NCBI RefSeq assembly: GCF_900091445.1
Contig: NZ_LT607733.1
Location: forward strand, 1,877,501-1,941,500
Reading direction: 5' to 3'
DNA from: Micromonospora echinofusca
GTDB lineage: Bacteria; Actinomycetota; Actinomycetes; Mycobacteriales; Micromonosporaceae
DNA: 64,000 bases
Position 1 is the first letter of the stretch. Each line of letters starts with the position of its first letter. A program made the translations under genes and the position numbers. Below are positions 7,771 through 15,319 of this stretch, piece after piece. A model generated the notes under the pieces. It searched no databases and was not told the origin of the DNA. It worked only from the letters and a program-made list of their open reading frames with translations.

Positions 7771-7812
7771 CCGAGAGGGCGCTGTGTCCCCATGGGGCCG
7801 GCGCCCTCTCGG
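7771..7812 (+). terminator. intrinsic terminator
   Basis: Perfect 12-bp stem CCGAGAGGGCGC / GCGCCCTCTCGG with an 18-nt loop, 16 nt after the stop at 7754. It ends the 2.9-7.8 kb block before structural genes resume. Confidence 0.7.
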
Positions 7813-7880
7813 CTACGCTGACGGGGTATTCGCCGCTGGCTGCGGGCCGGGCATGGAGCTCTCCTGTTGAGGATGTGCCG

Positions 7881-8825
7881 ATGTCCGCGGTGTGCGACAC
7901 CCCCGTCAAGGGGAAAATGCTCCGGGCCACGAAGCTCGGGGTGTGCGGCGACCCGATCCTGGGCGTCGGGAACTGGCCGGTCCACGTCACGTCGAAGGGC
8001 TTCGTGACGGTCGAGTACGCGCCCGAGATCGACGAGGGCGAGGAGATCGACCAGAAGGACGCCAACGGCGACAACCTGGTCTACGAGCCGGCCCGGCGGC
8101 GGATCAAGATGTACAACGTGACCGTGACGGCCGGCCGGGTCGACCCGGAGCTGTTCACGCTGTTCACCGGGATGCCGGTCGTGCTCGACGAGAACGGCAA
8201 CGCGACCGGGATGCGCTTCACCAGCAAGCTGAACCTCGACTCGGCGGTGGCCCTGGAGCTGTGGTCGGGCACGTCGCAGAAGAAGTGTGTGGCCGGCGCG
8301 GTGCAGCGGCCCCGGTTCGGCTACTTCCTGCTCCCGCAGCTCATCGACGGGATGATCGGCGACTTCACGATCGAGAACGCGGCGGCGAGCTTCACGCTGA
8401 CCGGCAAGGCGATCGAGAACCCGGCGTGGGGCGTCGGCCCGTACGACGTCTACCTGCGGTCGACCGGCGTCGAGCCGCTGCTGGACCCGATGGGCGACTT
8501 CGACCTGCTCCACATGGACTGGACGATGCTGCCGCCTCCGGCACCGACGTGCGGCCTGACCGCGCGGCCGCCGGACGGCACGGTGGAGAAGCTGGCGACC
8601 GACGCGACGAACATGACCGCCGAGTTCACGGCGACGTACGTGCCGCCCGGCCCGCCGGTCCACCCGTACACGGTGGATTGGGGCGACGGCGCACAGACGC
8701 CCGGCCCGGCCGAGGAGGCGGCGGTCAGCCACCAGTACGCCGCCCCCGGGACGTACCTCATCACGGTCACCGACACGACGACGGGCGCGCAGCGCTTCAA
8801 GTCGTTCGTCGCGCCCTCGGTGTAG
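7881..8825 (+). CDS. major tail protein with C-terminal PKD/Ig-like domain
   Basis: 314 residues. ATG 7881 has GAGG at 7869-7872, about 8 nt away; the GTG at 7875 would be too close. Residues 1-215 have the beta-rich plan of siphovirus tail-tube subunits. Residues about 235-314 end in a PKD-like fold with the usual YTVDWGDG and YAAPGTYLITVTD strands, an Ig-like add-on common on tail tubes. It precedes the connector genes rather than following them, which is unusual. Function by resemblance and neighbours. Confidence 0.65.
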   Translation: MSAVCDTPVKGKMLRATKLGVCGDPILGVGNWPVHVTSKGFVTVEYAPEIDEGEEIDQKDANGDNLVYEPARRRIKMYNVTVTAGRVDPELFTLFTGMPVVLDENGNATGMRFTSKLNLDSAVALELWSGTSQKKCVAGAVQRPRFGYFLLPQLIDGMIGDFTIENAAASFTLTGKAIENPAWGVGPYDVYLRSTGVEPLLDPMGDFDLLHMDWTMLPPPAPTCGLTARPPDGTVEKLATDATNMTAEFTATYVPPGPPVHPYTVDWGDGAQTPGPAEEAAVSHQYAAPGTYLITVTDTTTGAQRFKSFVAPSV

Positions 8826-8833
8826 GGACCGCC

Positions 8834-9628
8834 GTGACGCAGCCGGTGCGGACCGGCCCATGCTCCTGGCCGCTGAACACGGCCTACCTCAAGGGCTGGA
8901 CGGAGCTGGACGAGGCGGTCCGGACGACGGCCACGGACCTCGCCACAGAGGTGCTGTGGGCGCTGTCCGGGCGGCGCTTCGGCCTGTGCTCGTCGACGGT
9001 GCGGCCGTGCCGGCGCGACGACCGGGACCAGTGGTGGCGGGAGGGGTGGCTGCCGCTGCCGTACGCCGGCGCGCTGCCGTACGGGAGCCTGCTCATCAGC
9101 CTGTGCGGCTGCGCCGACTGGTCCTGCGGGTGCCTGCCGCCCGGGACGGAGGTGAGCCTGCCGGGCCCGGTCCACGCCGTCACCCAGGTGCTCATCGACG
9201 GGCAGGTCCTGCCGGCGGCGGCGTACGTGGTCCACAACCGGCGGTGGCTGGTCCGCGTCGACGGGGAGAAGTGGCCGGCCTCGCAGGACCTGAGGGCCGC
9301 CGACGACCAGCCGGGCGCGTGGGCGGTCACCTACCAGCGGGGCGTCGAGGTGCCGGCCGGCGGCCGGATCGCCGCCGGGCAGTACGCGGCCGAGGTGGCG
9401 AAGGTGCTGACCGCCGACAACTCGTGCCGGCTGCCCCGCCGGGTGCAGTCGCTGGTGCGGCAGGGCGTGCAGCAGACGTTCGTCGACCCGGCGCAGCTCG
9501 CCAAGGACGGCATGACCGGGCTGCCCGAGGTCGACCAGTGGTTGCGGGTGGTGAACCCGCACCGGCTGCCCCGCGACACGGTGGTGTGGTCGCCGGACCT
9601 GAACCGCGGCCGAAGGAGGACGTCGTGA
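8834..9628 (+). CDS. head-to-tail adaptor protein
   Basis: 264 residues from GTG 8834, 8 nt after the tail gene. The opening (PCSWPLNTAYL...ATEVLWALSGRRFGLC) and the Cys-rich middle match the head-tail connector adaptor common in actinophages, which packs under the portal ring. It is followed directly by two more connector-size genes and an HK97 gp10-like gene, consistent with the connector cluster. Overlaps the next gene by 4 nt. Confidence 0.6.
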   Translation: MTQPVRTGPCSWPLNTAYLKGWTELDEAVRTTATDLATEVLWALSGRRFGLCSSTVRPCRRDDRDQWWREGWLPLPYAGALPYGSLLISLCGCADWSCGCLPPGTEVSLPGPVHAVTQVLIDGQVLPAAAYVVHNRRWLVRVDGEKWPASQDLRAADDQPGAWAVTYQRGVEVPAGGRIAAGQYAAEVAKVLTADNSCRLPRRVQSLVRQGVQQTFVDPAQLAKDGMTGLPEVDQWLRVVNPHRLPRDTVVWSPDLNRGRRRTS

Positions 9629-10170
9629 CGGAGCCGGTGCCGGCACCCGCCGACGACGTGGCCTGGCCGGTCGCGGTGCGGCTGCGCGAGCTCATCGGGG
9701 CGGCCCTGGCCGACGCGCTCGGCGGCGCCCCGGCGGTGTGCGCGGTGGTGCCCGGCCGGGACGTGGCGATCGACTCGTGCTGCGAGGGCCAGGCGTGGGT
9801 GCGGATCGTGCGGACGTACCCGGTGCTGGCGGGTGAGTTCCCGAACGGGCGGGGCACGCCCCTCGACGACGGCGCGGACCCGGGCGCGTTCTGGGCGGTG
9901 GAGCTGGGGGCGGGCACCGCCCGGTGCGCGCCGACGCCCGACGACCAGGGGTTCCCGCCGACGGCGGCCGAGCTGGAGCGGTCGGCGGCGGAGCTGGCCG
10001 ACGACGCCGGCCGGATCCGGCGGGCGGTGCTGTGCGAGCTGCGGAAGGTGCCGGCGGTCGACGAGGTGTGGATCGGCGAGCAGTCCAGCGTCGGGCCGTC
10101 CGGCGGCTGCGTCGGCCAGGAGGTCCTGGTCGCAGTGCAAACGAACGTGTGCGTGTGCGAGGAGGAGTGA
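9625..10170 (+). CDS. head-tail connector/neck protein
   Basis: 181 residues from GTG 9625 (overlap GTGA), behind AAGGAGGA. An acidic protein with a helical N-terminal part and a C-terminal strand-rich half ending in VLVAVQTNVCVCEEE. Size and place, between the adaptor and the gp10-like gene, suit a neck protein. No motif identifies it further. Confidence 0.5.
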   Translation: MTEPVPAPADDVAWPVAVRLRELIGAALADALGGAPAVCAVVPGRDVAIDSCCEGQAWVRIVRTYPVLAGEFPNGRGTPLDDGADPGAFWAVELGAGTARCAPTPDDQGFPPTAAELERSAAELADDAGRIRRAVLCELRKVPAVDEVWIGEQSSVGPSGGCVGQEVLVAVQTNVCVCEEE

Positions 10171-10175
10171 AGGCG

Positions 10176-10445
10176 ATGCGCGAGGGTCAGCAGGTCACGG
10201 TGCGGGCGTTGACGGCGATGCCCGGCGTCGCCGACGGCGAGGTGCGGCACGTCCCGTGGGATGCGCGGCTGGCGACGCTCGTCGACGCCGGACGGTACGA
10301 GGTCCTGGACGACGGCGACCGGCCGCCGGCCGCCGTGGTGGTCGACGGCGGCGAGCCGGCCGGCGACGTCGACGAGCCGCCGGCCACCGCGGCGGCCGGC
10401 GACGTCGACGGCGAGCCGACCGCGAGACGGGCGCGGCGGCGCTGA
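10176..10445 (+). CDS. small connector-cluster protein
   Basis: 89 residues from ATG 10176, 5 nt after the previous stop. The N-terminal 45 residues form a compact beta-rich unit; residues 50-85 are a low-complexity Pro/Ala/Asp/Gly stretch ending in an Arg tail. Overlaps the next start by 1 nt (TGATG). Genes of this type in actinophages are annotated only as hypothetical. Confidence 0.5.
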   Translation: MREGQQVTVRALTAMPGVADGEVRHVPWDARLATLVDAGRYEVLDDGDRPPAAVVVDGGEPAGDVDEPPATAAAGDVDGEPTARRARRR

Positions 10446-10876
10446 TGGCGGTGCGCGTCAACGCGCGGGTCGACCTGTTCGCGGGGGAGATGCGCCAGCT
10501 GCTTACCGGCCCGGTGGGGCCGGTGCTGCGGTTCGTCCGGAGCGTGGCCCGCCGGGTCCGGACCCGGGCGGTGCTCAAGTGCCCGGTCGACACCGGCCGG
10601 CTCCGGTCGGCGCACCGCGAAGAGGTCGGCGTGGGGCGCGGCCAGGTCTACGGGTTCGTCGTCAACGACGTGGAGTACGCGGCGGCTGTGCACGGCGGCA
10701 CCCAGCCGCACCAGATCCGGCCCCGGCGGCCGGGCGGGGTGCTCCGGTTCGAGACGGGCGGCCAGGTCGTGTTCACCACGCTGGTGAACCACCCGGGCAC
10801 CAGGGCGCAACCGTGGCTGCGGGAAGCGATGGAAGAGGTGGCGGTGCCGGCGGGGTTCCGGCTCGTCCGCTCATAG
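10445..10876 (+). CDS. HK97 gp10-like tail completion / head closure protein
   Basis: 143 residues from ATG 10445. The sequence pattern CPVDTGRLRSAHREEV followed by EYAAAVHGGT and a C-terminal PWLREAMEE is the signature of the HK97 gp10-like minor tail/head-closure family. These proteins finish the head-tail joint. It sits between the connectors and the tail assembly chaperones, as expected. Confidence 0.75.
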   Translation: MAVRVNARVDLFAGEMRQLLTGPVGPVLRFVRSVARRVRTRAVLKCPVDTGRLRSAHREEVGVGRGQVYGFVVNDVEYAAAVHGGTQPHQIRPRRPGGVLRFETGGQVVFTTLVNHPGTRAQPWLREAMEEVAVPAGFRLVRS

Positions 10877-10887
10877 GGAGGGAAACG

Positions 10888-11238
10888 ATGAGGGAGTTCA
10901 CGACCAGCGCGAAGGTCGCGCAGCAGGCCGGCGACGGCAACAAGCTGCCCGACGTGAAGTTCAAGCTGGACAAGGTGGAGATGACCTGCCGGGCGCCGAA
11001 GGATGCCCAGCTGGCGTACCTGGTGGCGGCGGCGTCGACGAGTCGCACGCAGGAGGACCAGGTGGCGGCGGTGCTCGACTTCTTCGAGCAGACGCTGGAC
11101 CCGATGAGCCTGCGGGTGTTCCGCAAGCGGCTGCTCGACACCGACGACGAGTTCGACTTCTCCGACGCCATGGGGATCTTCACGCACGTCGTCGAGGAGT
11201 GGTCGGCCCGCCCTACTGGGTCGGGCAGCGACTCCTGA
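10888..11238 (+). CDS. tail assembly chaperone, first frame (gpG-like)
   Basis: 116 residues from ATG 10888, with GGGAGGG upstream. It matches siphovirus gpG-like chaperones: small, acidic and helical, with a FFEQTLDPMS...RLLDTDDEFDF segment. It overlaps the next frame by 40 nt in the -1 direction, the usual layout for a programmed frameshift that makes a longer gpGT-type fusion. Chaperones of this kind keep the tape measure soluble during tail assembly. The tape measure gene is 5 kb away here instead of adjacent. Confidence 0.65.
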   Translation: MREFTTSAKVAQQAGDGNKLPDVKFKLDKVEMTCRAPKDAQLAYLVAAASTSRTQEDQVAAVLDFFEQTLDPMSLRVFRKRLLDTDDEFDFSDAMGIFTHVVEEWSARPTGSGSDS

Positions 11239-11513
11239 CCCTGGCGGTCAAGCGCTGGCCCGAGTTCCACGGCACGATGCTGCTGCGTACCGGCCGGGAA
11301 CCGCTGGACCTGCCGCTGCCGTCGCTGCTGGACGTGATCTACGCCTGGTGGGTGGAAGGCGGCACCGAGAAGGACGTGGCGAAGTTCCGGCAGGCGCTGG
11401 AGGCCCCGCCGCCGTCGGCGGAGCTGGACGGCCGCGAGGAGTGGTCGGACGACGAGACGGACGAGTCGTTCGCCCGGGCGCTGGGCGGGATGCAGCGCGC
11501 GGCTGGCAGATAG
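11199..11513 (+). CDS. tail assembly chaperone, second frame (gpT-like extension)
   Basis: Open frame one base behind the preceding gene; 104 residues if started at GTG 11199. A GAGGA directly abuts this GTG with no spacing, so independent initiation is doubtful and a -1 frameshift in the 40-nt overlap is the better explanation. The frame stays open well upstream of 11199, so the slip site could lie earlier. No classical XXXYYYZ heptamer is obvious. The content (VIYAWWVEGG...DETDESFARALGG) fits a chaperone C-terminal part. Confidence 0.55.
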   Translation: MVGPPYWVGQRLLTLAVKRWPEFHGTMLLRTGREPLDLPLPSLLDVIYAWWVEGGTEKDVAKFRQALEAPPPSAELDGREEWSDDETDESFARALGGMQRAAGR

Positions 11514-11516
11514 CGA

Positions 11517-11548
11517 AGGAGGGCGCCCCCGGGTGGGGGCGCCCTCCT
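11517..11548. terminator. bidirectional terminator between convergent genes
   Basis: 14-bp near-perfect stem AGGAGGGCGCCCCC / GGGGGCGCCCTCCT with loop GGGT. It lies between the rightward chaperone stop (11513) and the leftward holin stop (11561) and can serve both strands. Confidence 0.8.
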
Positions 11549-11560
11549 CGCGTCGGCGGG

Positions 11561-11878
11561 TCAGCGGAAGTCGTTGTCGCGGAACGTGGTGCGGGTCGGC
11601 AGCGGTGCCGGCGGGACCGGCGAGGCCGCCGGTTCGTCGCCGACCGGGGCGGCGGCGAGGAACGGCAGGAACCGCTCCAGGAAGTCCTCGACGCCGGGCA
11701 GCGCGAGCACCCGCGTGATCGCGGCGGCGACGGCGACGACCTGAGCGACGGCGGGGAAGGTGTCGATGCCGCCGGCGACGGCGACCGTCGGCAGAAGCGT
11801 CAGCGCGGCGACGGTTGCCGCGAAGATCGTGCGGGCGGTCGCCCGCCACGGGTGGCGGGTCTGGGTGGGTTCGGTCAC
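11561..11878 (-). CDS. holin-like membrane protein
   Basis: 105 residues, start 11878. Two hydrophobic helices (about residues 15-35 and 43-62) separated by a short turn, then a Pro-rich, charged C-terminal tail: the classical small holin plan. It lies in the lysis cluster behind a second membrane protein and the endolysin, and overlaps the upstream gene by 4 nt. Holins form the membrane lesion that lets the amidase out. No single family assigned. Confidence 0.65.
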   Translation of the reverse strand: MTEPTQTRHPWRATARTIFAATVAALTLLPTVAVAGGIDTFPAVAQVVAVAAAITRVLALPGVEDFLERFLPFLAAAPVGDEPAASPVPPAPLPTRTTFRDNDFR

Positions 11879-12267
11879 GGACTGCCTCCGAGAGAGACGA
11901 TCTTGGCTTTGAGTTGGGTGTTCTCGACCTGCAAGCGGTCACGTTCAGCGATGACGACCTCGCGGGCCCGTAGCTCGGCCCGGAGGTGGGCGACCTCGCC
12001 CCCGGTGATGGCCAGCTCCTCGCGGAGCTGGGCGATGGTCAGGTTCGCGGCCGCCATCTGCGTTTCGGCGAGCTGGAGCTTCGTCTCCGCCCCGGCGAGC
12101 TGGGCGTCCATGCGGCCCAGCAGCCGCTCGGCGATCTGTGTCCCGTAGTCGGCGAGGGCGACCTTCTCCTTGCGTCGACCGACGAGCCACGTGAAGATGC
12201 GGTCGATGACGATGCCCACGATCGACCCGCCGCCGAGCAACGCGACGATCCACTCGGGCTTCATCAC
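11875..12267 (-). CDS. lysis-associated membrane-anchored coiled-coil protein
   Basis: 130 residues, start 12267. One N-terminal membrane helix (residues about 7-28, WIVALLGGGSIVGIVIDRIFTW), a basic stop (GRRKEK), then about 85 residues of heptad-rich coiled coil (ERLLGRMDAQL...EVAHLRAELRAREVV). This topology fits a second holin, antiholin or spanin-like partner of the lysis cassette. It starts 9 nt after the endolysin stop and overlaps the holin start by 4 nt. Confidence 0.55.
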   Translation of the reverse strand: MMKPEWIVALLGGGSIVGIVIDRIFTWLVGRRKEKVALADYGTQIAERLLGRMDAQLAGAETKLQLAETQMAAANLTIAQLREELAITGGEVAHLRAELRAREVVIAERDRLQVENTQLKAKIVSLGGSP

Positions 12268-12276
12268 GGCCGGCTC

Positions 12277-13134
12277 CTAGCTGACCGGGTTGCGGAAGGC
12301 GGCGTTCCAGGTGTTGACGCCGAGGAGGCCGTCTTCGCGGAGGCCCTGGTCGTCCTGGAAGGCCAGGATCAGCGCGCGGTACTCCGAGCCGTAGATGCCG
12401 TCGTTGCCGGCCCCGCCGAGCCAGCGGCGGCCCTTGCCGACCGACCAGCCCCGGCGGCCGAGCTGGGTGGCCCAGTCCTTGAGCCAGGCCCGGTCAGTGC
12501 GGCCCCGGAAGTAGCGCTCGTGCTTGCCGGACACCGAGTAGTCCGGGCCGGACGCCGGCCCGAAGTACCAGCCGGCGGGCAACGGGAACGCGACCGGCGT
12601 GCCGGGCGCGGGCTTCGTGCCCGCCGACGGCTTCGGCGACGGCCGCGGCGTCGGGCTCCCGACGATGGGCAGGCCTGCCTTGAGCCAGGAGTAGATCTCG
12701 TCGCCGGGGCATTCGGTGGACCCGCGGTCGCGGTGGCCGAGGAGCGTGAGCCGCTTGCCCTTGCGGTCGTTGGCTTCCTCGTAGAGCCACTTGAAGGCGC
12801 GGCGGGCGGCGTCGGAGACGTCCTGGCGGCCCTTCTGGTCCTTGCCGATGATGCAGACGCCGATGGCCTCGGTGTTGTGGCCGGCGCAGTGCGCGCCCAC
12901 CGTCGTCCACCCGCGGCCCTCGTAGATGAGGCCGCTAACGGAGTTGATGAGGAAGTTGTAGCCGATGTCCGACCAGTTCCGGACCCGCATGTGGAAGTCC
13001 TGGATCTGGCGTGGCGTCTGCGTTGCGCTTGCGGCCGAGTAGTGGCCCATGAAGACGGTCCGCTTGGACCAGGGCACGGTGGAGCGGGACTCGGGTGGCC
13101 GGGCGCCCCATTCGGCGCGGCTGATGATGTCCAC
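12277..13134 (-). CDS. endolysin: N-acetylmuramoyl-L-alanine amidase with peptidoglycan-binding C-terminus
   Basis: 285 residues, start 13134, behind GGAGGGTC. Residues 1-160 are an amidase_2/PGRP-type domain: it opens with IISRAEWGARPP, His31 in MGHYSA, and the HRDRGSTECPGD motif with His134 and Cys142 as zinc ligands. A Pro-rich linker (about 158-180) leads to a C-terminal cell-wall-binding part ending in DGLLGVNTWNAAF, as in PG_binding_1 repeats. It cleaves the amide bond between MurNAc and L-Ala at lysis. Leftmost gene of the lysis operon 13134 to 11561. Confidence 0.85.
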   Translation of the reverse strand: MDIISRAEWGARPPESRSTVPWSKRTVFMGHYSAASATQTPRQIQDFHMRVRNWSDIGYNFLINSVSGLIYEGRGWTTVGAHCAGHNTEAIGVCIIGKDQKGRQDVSDAARRAFKWLYEEANDRKGKRLTLLGHRDRGSTECPGDEIYSWLKAGLPIVGSPTPRPSPKPSAGTKPAPGTPVAFPLPAGWYFGPASGPDYSVSGKHERYFRGRTDRAWLKDWATQLGRRGWSVGKGRRWLGGAGNDGIYGSEYRALILAFQDDQGLREDGLLGVNTWNAAFRNPVS

Positions 13135-13471
13135 GGGTGACCCTCCAACAGCTCGAACTAGCTGTCGGGGGACAGGTCTTACGGTAGCGGGCCGTCGTGC
13201 GGCGTGCGGTCCGGGCTGGGGTGGGGCGGGCGGGTCGCTGGTGCTTTGTGAGCACGACCCGCCCGCCCCGCGAGCGGCACGTCCAACGACGGAAAGGCGC
13301 GCCTGCTCGGGCCTGGGGGAGCGGGCCCGCTGCGGCTGCGTCGTGTTCTGCGCAGCGGGCCCGCTCGGACCGCGCGACCGAGGACACGGGGGGAACTCGG
13401 TGGCGCGGGGTCAGCCCGCCGGCCGCCGCATCGCGGGAAGCAGCGGCCGGCGGGTGTTCATGGTGAGACGG
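13135..13471. other. intergenic region with three tandem strong hairpins
   Basis: 337 bp between the endolysin start and the DUF397 stop. Three inverted repeats follow one another: 15-bp arms at 13223-13237/13255-13269, 16-bp arms at 13319-13334/13351-13366, and 12-bp arms at 13415-13426/13443-13454. At least one must terminate leftward transcription from the DUF397 operon. The endolysin promoter is presumably in 13140-13200, where a TACCGT-like -10 lies on the minus strand. No gene recognised. Confidence 0.6.
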
Positions 13472-13690
13472 TCAGCGGGCGTGCGCGGGGATGTCGAACT
13501 CGCCCGCCTTCGCGCCGGCGATGAAGGCGTCCCACTCGCCCGCGTCGAAGACGATCGTCGGGCCCTGCGGGTCGCGGCTGCTCCGCACCTCGACGTTGCC
13601 GCCGCCGTTGAACTTGATGTCGACGCAGTTGTCGCAGTTCGGGCCGGACTTGGTGCTCTTGAACCACGAGTTGAGGTGTCGCTGGGCCAT
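13472..13690 (-). CDS. DUF397 domain protein (first of two)
   Basis: 72 residues, start 13690, behind GAGGAG. Typical DUF397: an N-terminal WFKSTKSG, CVDI, a VRSSRDPQGPTIVF core and a WDAFIAGAKAGEFD end. DUF397 proteins in actinomycetes are small partners of XRE regulators such as those of the WhiJ type, and one such XRE lies 2 kb away. An extra Cys pair (CDNC) replaces the usual single Cys. Last gene of the leftward operon that starts at 14890. Confidence 0.8.
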   Translation of the reverse strand: MAQRHLNSWFKSTKSGPNCDNCVDIKFNGGGNVEVRSSRDPQGPTIVFDAGEWDAFIAGAKAGEFDIPAHAR

Positions 13691-13740
13691 GACGTGCTCC
13701 TCTTTCTGTTGCCGGCCGCTCGGGTTGCAGCCGGGCGGAA

Positions 13741-14067
13741 TCAGGTGCGCCACACGAACGCGAGGTCGTCGGGCGCGTCGCTGACGACGATCACCTTGAC
13801 CAGCAGCAGCTCCAGGACGGACTGCCGGCAGGGCGGGGCGATCGCGTCGAGGGTGGCCCGGCGCTCGGCGGCGGTCCAGGTCACCGACTCGATGGCGTCG
13901 GCGGGCAGCGCGATCCGGCGGCAGCCGAGGCCGCACTTGTAGGTGCGCTGCCCCCACGCGGGGTTGGGGTACATCGGCACGTCGCACGGGCCGCACCAGA
14001 TCAGGTTCCGCAGCAGGTACGGGTCGTTGGTGGTGGCGAGACCCACCCGGGCCGGCGCGGGGATCAT
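13741..14067 (-). CDS. small protein resembling an isolated recombinase zinc ribbon
   Basis: 108 residues, start ATG 14067, overlapping the upstream stop (ATGA). Residues 19-60 (LLRNLIWCGPC...YKCGLGCRRIALPADAIESVTW) match the zinc beta-ribbon of large serine recombinases, with CxxC...CxxxC ligands, but no catalytic or recombinase domain is present. It is stand-alone and in good frame, so it is not a simple pseudogene. It could bind DNA or regulate an integrase. Part of the operon 14890 to 13472. Confidence 0.55.
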   Translation of the reverse strand: MIPAPARVGLATTNDPYLLRNLIWCGPCDVPMYPNPAWGQRTYKCGLGCRRIALPADAIESVTWTAAERRATLDAIAPPCRQSVLELLLVKVIVVSDAPDDLAFVWRT

Positions 14068-14456
14068 CGTTCGGCCCCATGGTGTCCAGTCGCCGGGGGG
14101 TGGGGCTGTGCTGCCCACCCCCCGGCCAGTGCCGGCCGGGCTGCGTCGGAACCTGACGCGATGCCCGTCGGATACGCCGGCTCCTGCACCGACCCGGCAC
14201 CCCCTGCGGGGTCGGCGGACGGGACGGGCCGCTCGTGCCACAGCTGAGGCGCTGCGTCGGCGGCCGTGACCGAGGCGGGGTTGACCCCAGCCGCCTCGAT
14301 CACCACGGAAGCGTTGTAGCGGGACCGGCAGCCGACCTGCCCACAGAGGCAGGTCCCCATCGGGCCCGGCTGGTGTCGCAGGTAGACCTCGACGCAGTGC
14401 CGGTACATGACGCCGCGTGAGAGGTTCGGGATGACGTCAGGCAGGCGCACGGTCAT
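14064..14456 (-). CDS. unknown small protein, DUF397/XRE operon
   Basis: 130 residues, start 14456, overlapping the upstream gene by 4 nt. Residues 1-75 look folded, with CLCGQVGC Cys pairs that may bind zinc; the rest is Pro/Ala/Gly-rich and probably disordered. Such small Cys proteins often accompany XRE-DUF397 loci in actinomycetes. No family recognised. Confidence 0.5.
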   Translation of the reverse strand: MTVRLPDVIPNLSRGVMYRHCVEVYLRHQPGPMGTCLCGQVGCRSRYNASVVIEAAGVNPASVTAADAAPQLWHERPVPSADPAGGAGSVQEPAYPTGIASGSDAARPALAGGWAAQPHPPATGHHGAER

Positions 14457-14890
14457 GGCCGCACTCCCTGGCCGCGCCGCCGTTGCCCGAGGGTGAAGAG
14501 TCCGGCCATCGGCCAGTCGATGGCGGTCGGGCTGTTCCACAGTGGTGGCGCGGGCGGTGCCGGAGGGCCCGGCGGTGCCGGTTCCCCCGGGCCCTCCGGC
14601 ACCGTCCGCGCCCACCGGGCGGCGGTACACACCCACGAGTCGTCGCACCAGGTGCAGCGCCGCTGCACCTGGAGGCGGGGCAGCCAGCCTCGCCGCAGGT
14701 CCAGGTGTCGCCGGCCGGGCCGGTGGACGGCCAGCATGTAGTCGGCGAAGGCCCGGCGGTGGCCGTCCCCGCCGAACACGATGTAGCCCTCGTGGGGGAC
14801 GAACTCGCCGGGCGGCGGCGGTGGAACGTCGCCGTCGACGAGCAGGGTGGTGCGCGCTGCTGCGTGTAGACCGTGTCCTACCTGGACCAT
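14453..14890 (-). CDS. unknown small protein, first gene of leftward operon
   Basis: 145 residues if started at ATG 14890. The frame is open to 14968, but that upstream part would run through the operator palindromes at 14931-14976, so the shorter start is preferred. Contains a CTWCDDSWVC Cys cluster at about residues 79-88, then a Pro/Gly-rich stretch. First gene of the four-gene operon ending with DUF397. Its upstream TGGCAC-N-GTGCCA palindromes suggest control by the XRE protein of 15320-16189. Confidence 0.5.
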   Translation of the reverse strand: MVQVGHGLHAAARTTLLVDGDVPPPPPGEFVPHEGYIVFGGDGHRRAFADYMLAVHRPGRRHLDLRRGWLPRLQVQRRCTWCDDSWVCTAARWARTVPEGPGEPAPPGPPAPPAPPLWNSPTAIDWPMAGLFTLGQRRRGQGVRP

Positions 14891-14930
14891 GAGATGCCCC
14901 CAAGGGTGCGGTTCTCCGTCTTGGTCTTGC

Positions 14931-14976
14931 TTGGCACCGTGCTGATTTAGCACCGTGCCGGCTGGCACGGTGCCAG
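14931..14976 (-). promoter_or_regulatory. probable XRE operator cluster, TGGCAC-N-GTGCCA
   Basis: A perfect palindrome CTGGCAC-G-GTGCCAG (14962-14976) is joined by GCACCGTGCC at 14950-14959, and TTGGCAC-C-GTGCTGA lies at 14931-14945. The outer halves also form a 10-bp inverted repeat around GGCT. It lies 41-86 nt upstream of the operon start at 14890. The same palindrome precedes the XRE gene at 16209-16223. Confidence 0.65.
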
Positions 14977-15099
14977 CATGGCACGGAGCCGGTCGATGTC
15001 ACAAGGGGCGCGCGGGAACTGACTCGGCGTGTCTGGTGCGGACGCGTCGAGGGGCCGGCACCGTGCGGTGCCGACCCCTCGGGTGTGGACTGCTGGACG

Positions 15100-15306
15100 T
15101 CAGGCCAGGTCGAACGCTCCGGCCTTCGCGCCGGCGATGAACGCGGCCCAGCCCTCGCCGGTGAAGGCGAGCACGGGGCCGGTCTTGTCCTTGCTGTCGC
15201 GGACGCGCATCACGCTGCCGTCAACGGCGTCGGACACCTCGACGCAGTTCTGGCCGCCGTCGGACCGGGTGGACTTCCGCCAGTGGCGGAAGGTGGGATC
15301 GCTCAT
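15100..15306 (-). CDS. DUF397 domain protein (second), partner of XRE regulator
   Basis: 68 residues, start 15306, 13 nt after the XRE stop. Canonical DUF397: FRHWRKSTRSDGGQNCVEV, VRDSKDKTGPVLAF and a WAAFIAGAKAGAFD end nearly identical to that of the other copy at 13472. The XRE + DUF397 order is the standard pair. These small proteins probably modulate the regulator; mechanism not shown here. Confidence 0.85.
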   Translation of the reverse strand: MSDPTFRHWRKSTRSDGGQNCVEVSDAVDGSVMRVRDSKDKTGPVLAFTGEGWAAFIAGAKAGAFDLA

Positions 15307-15319
15307 GGAGGACTCCTGC

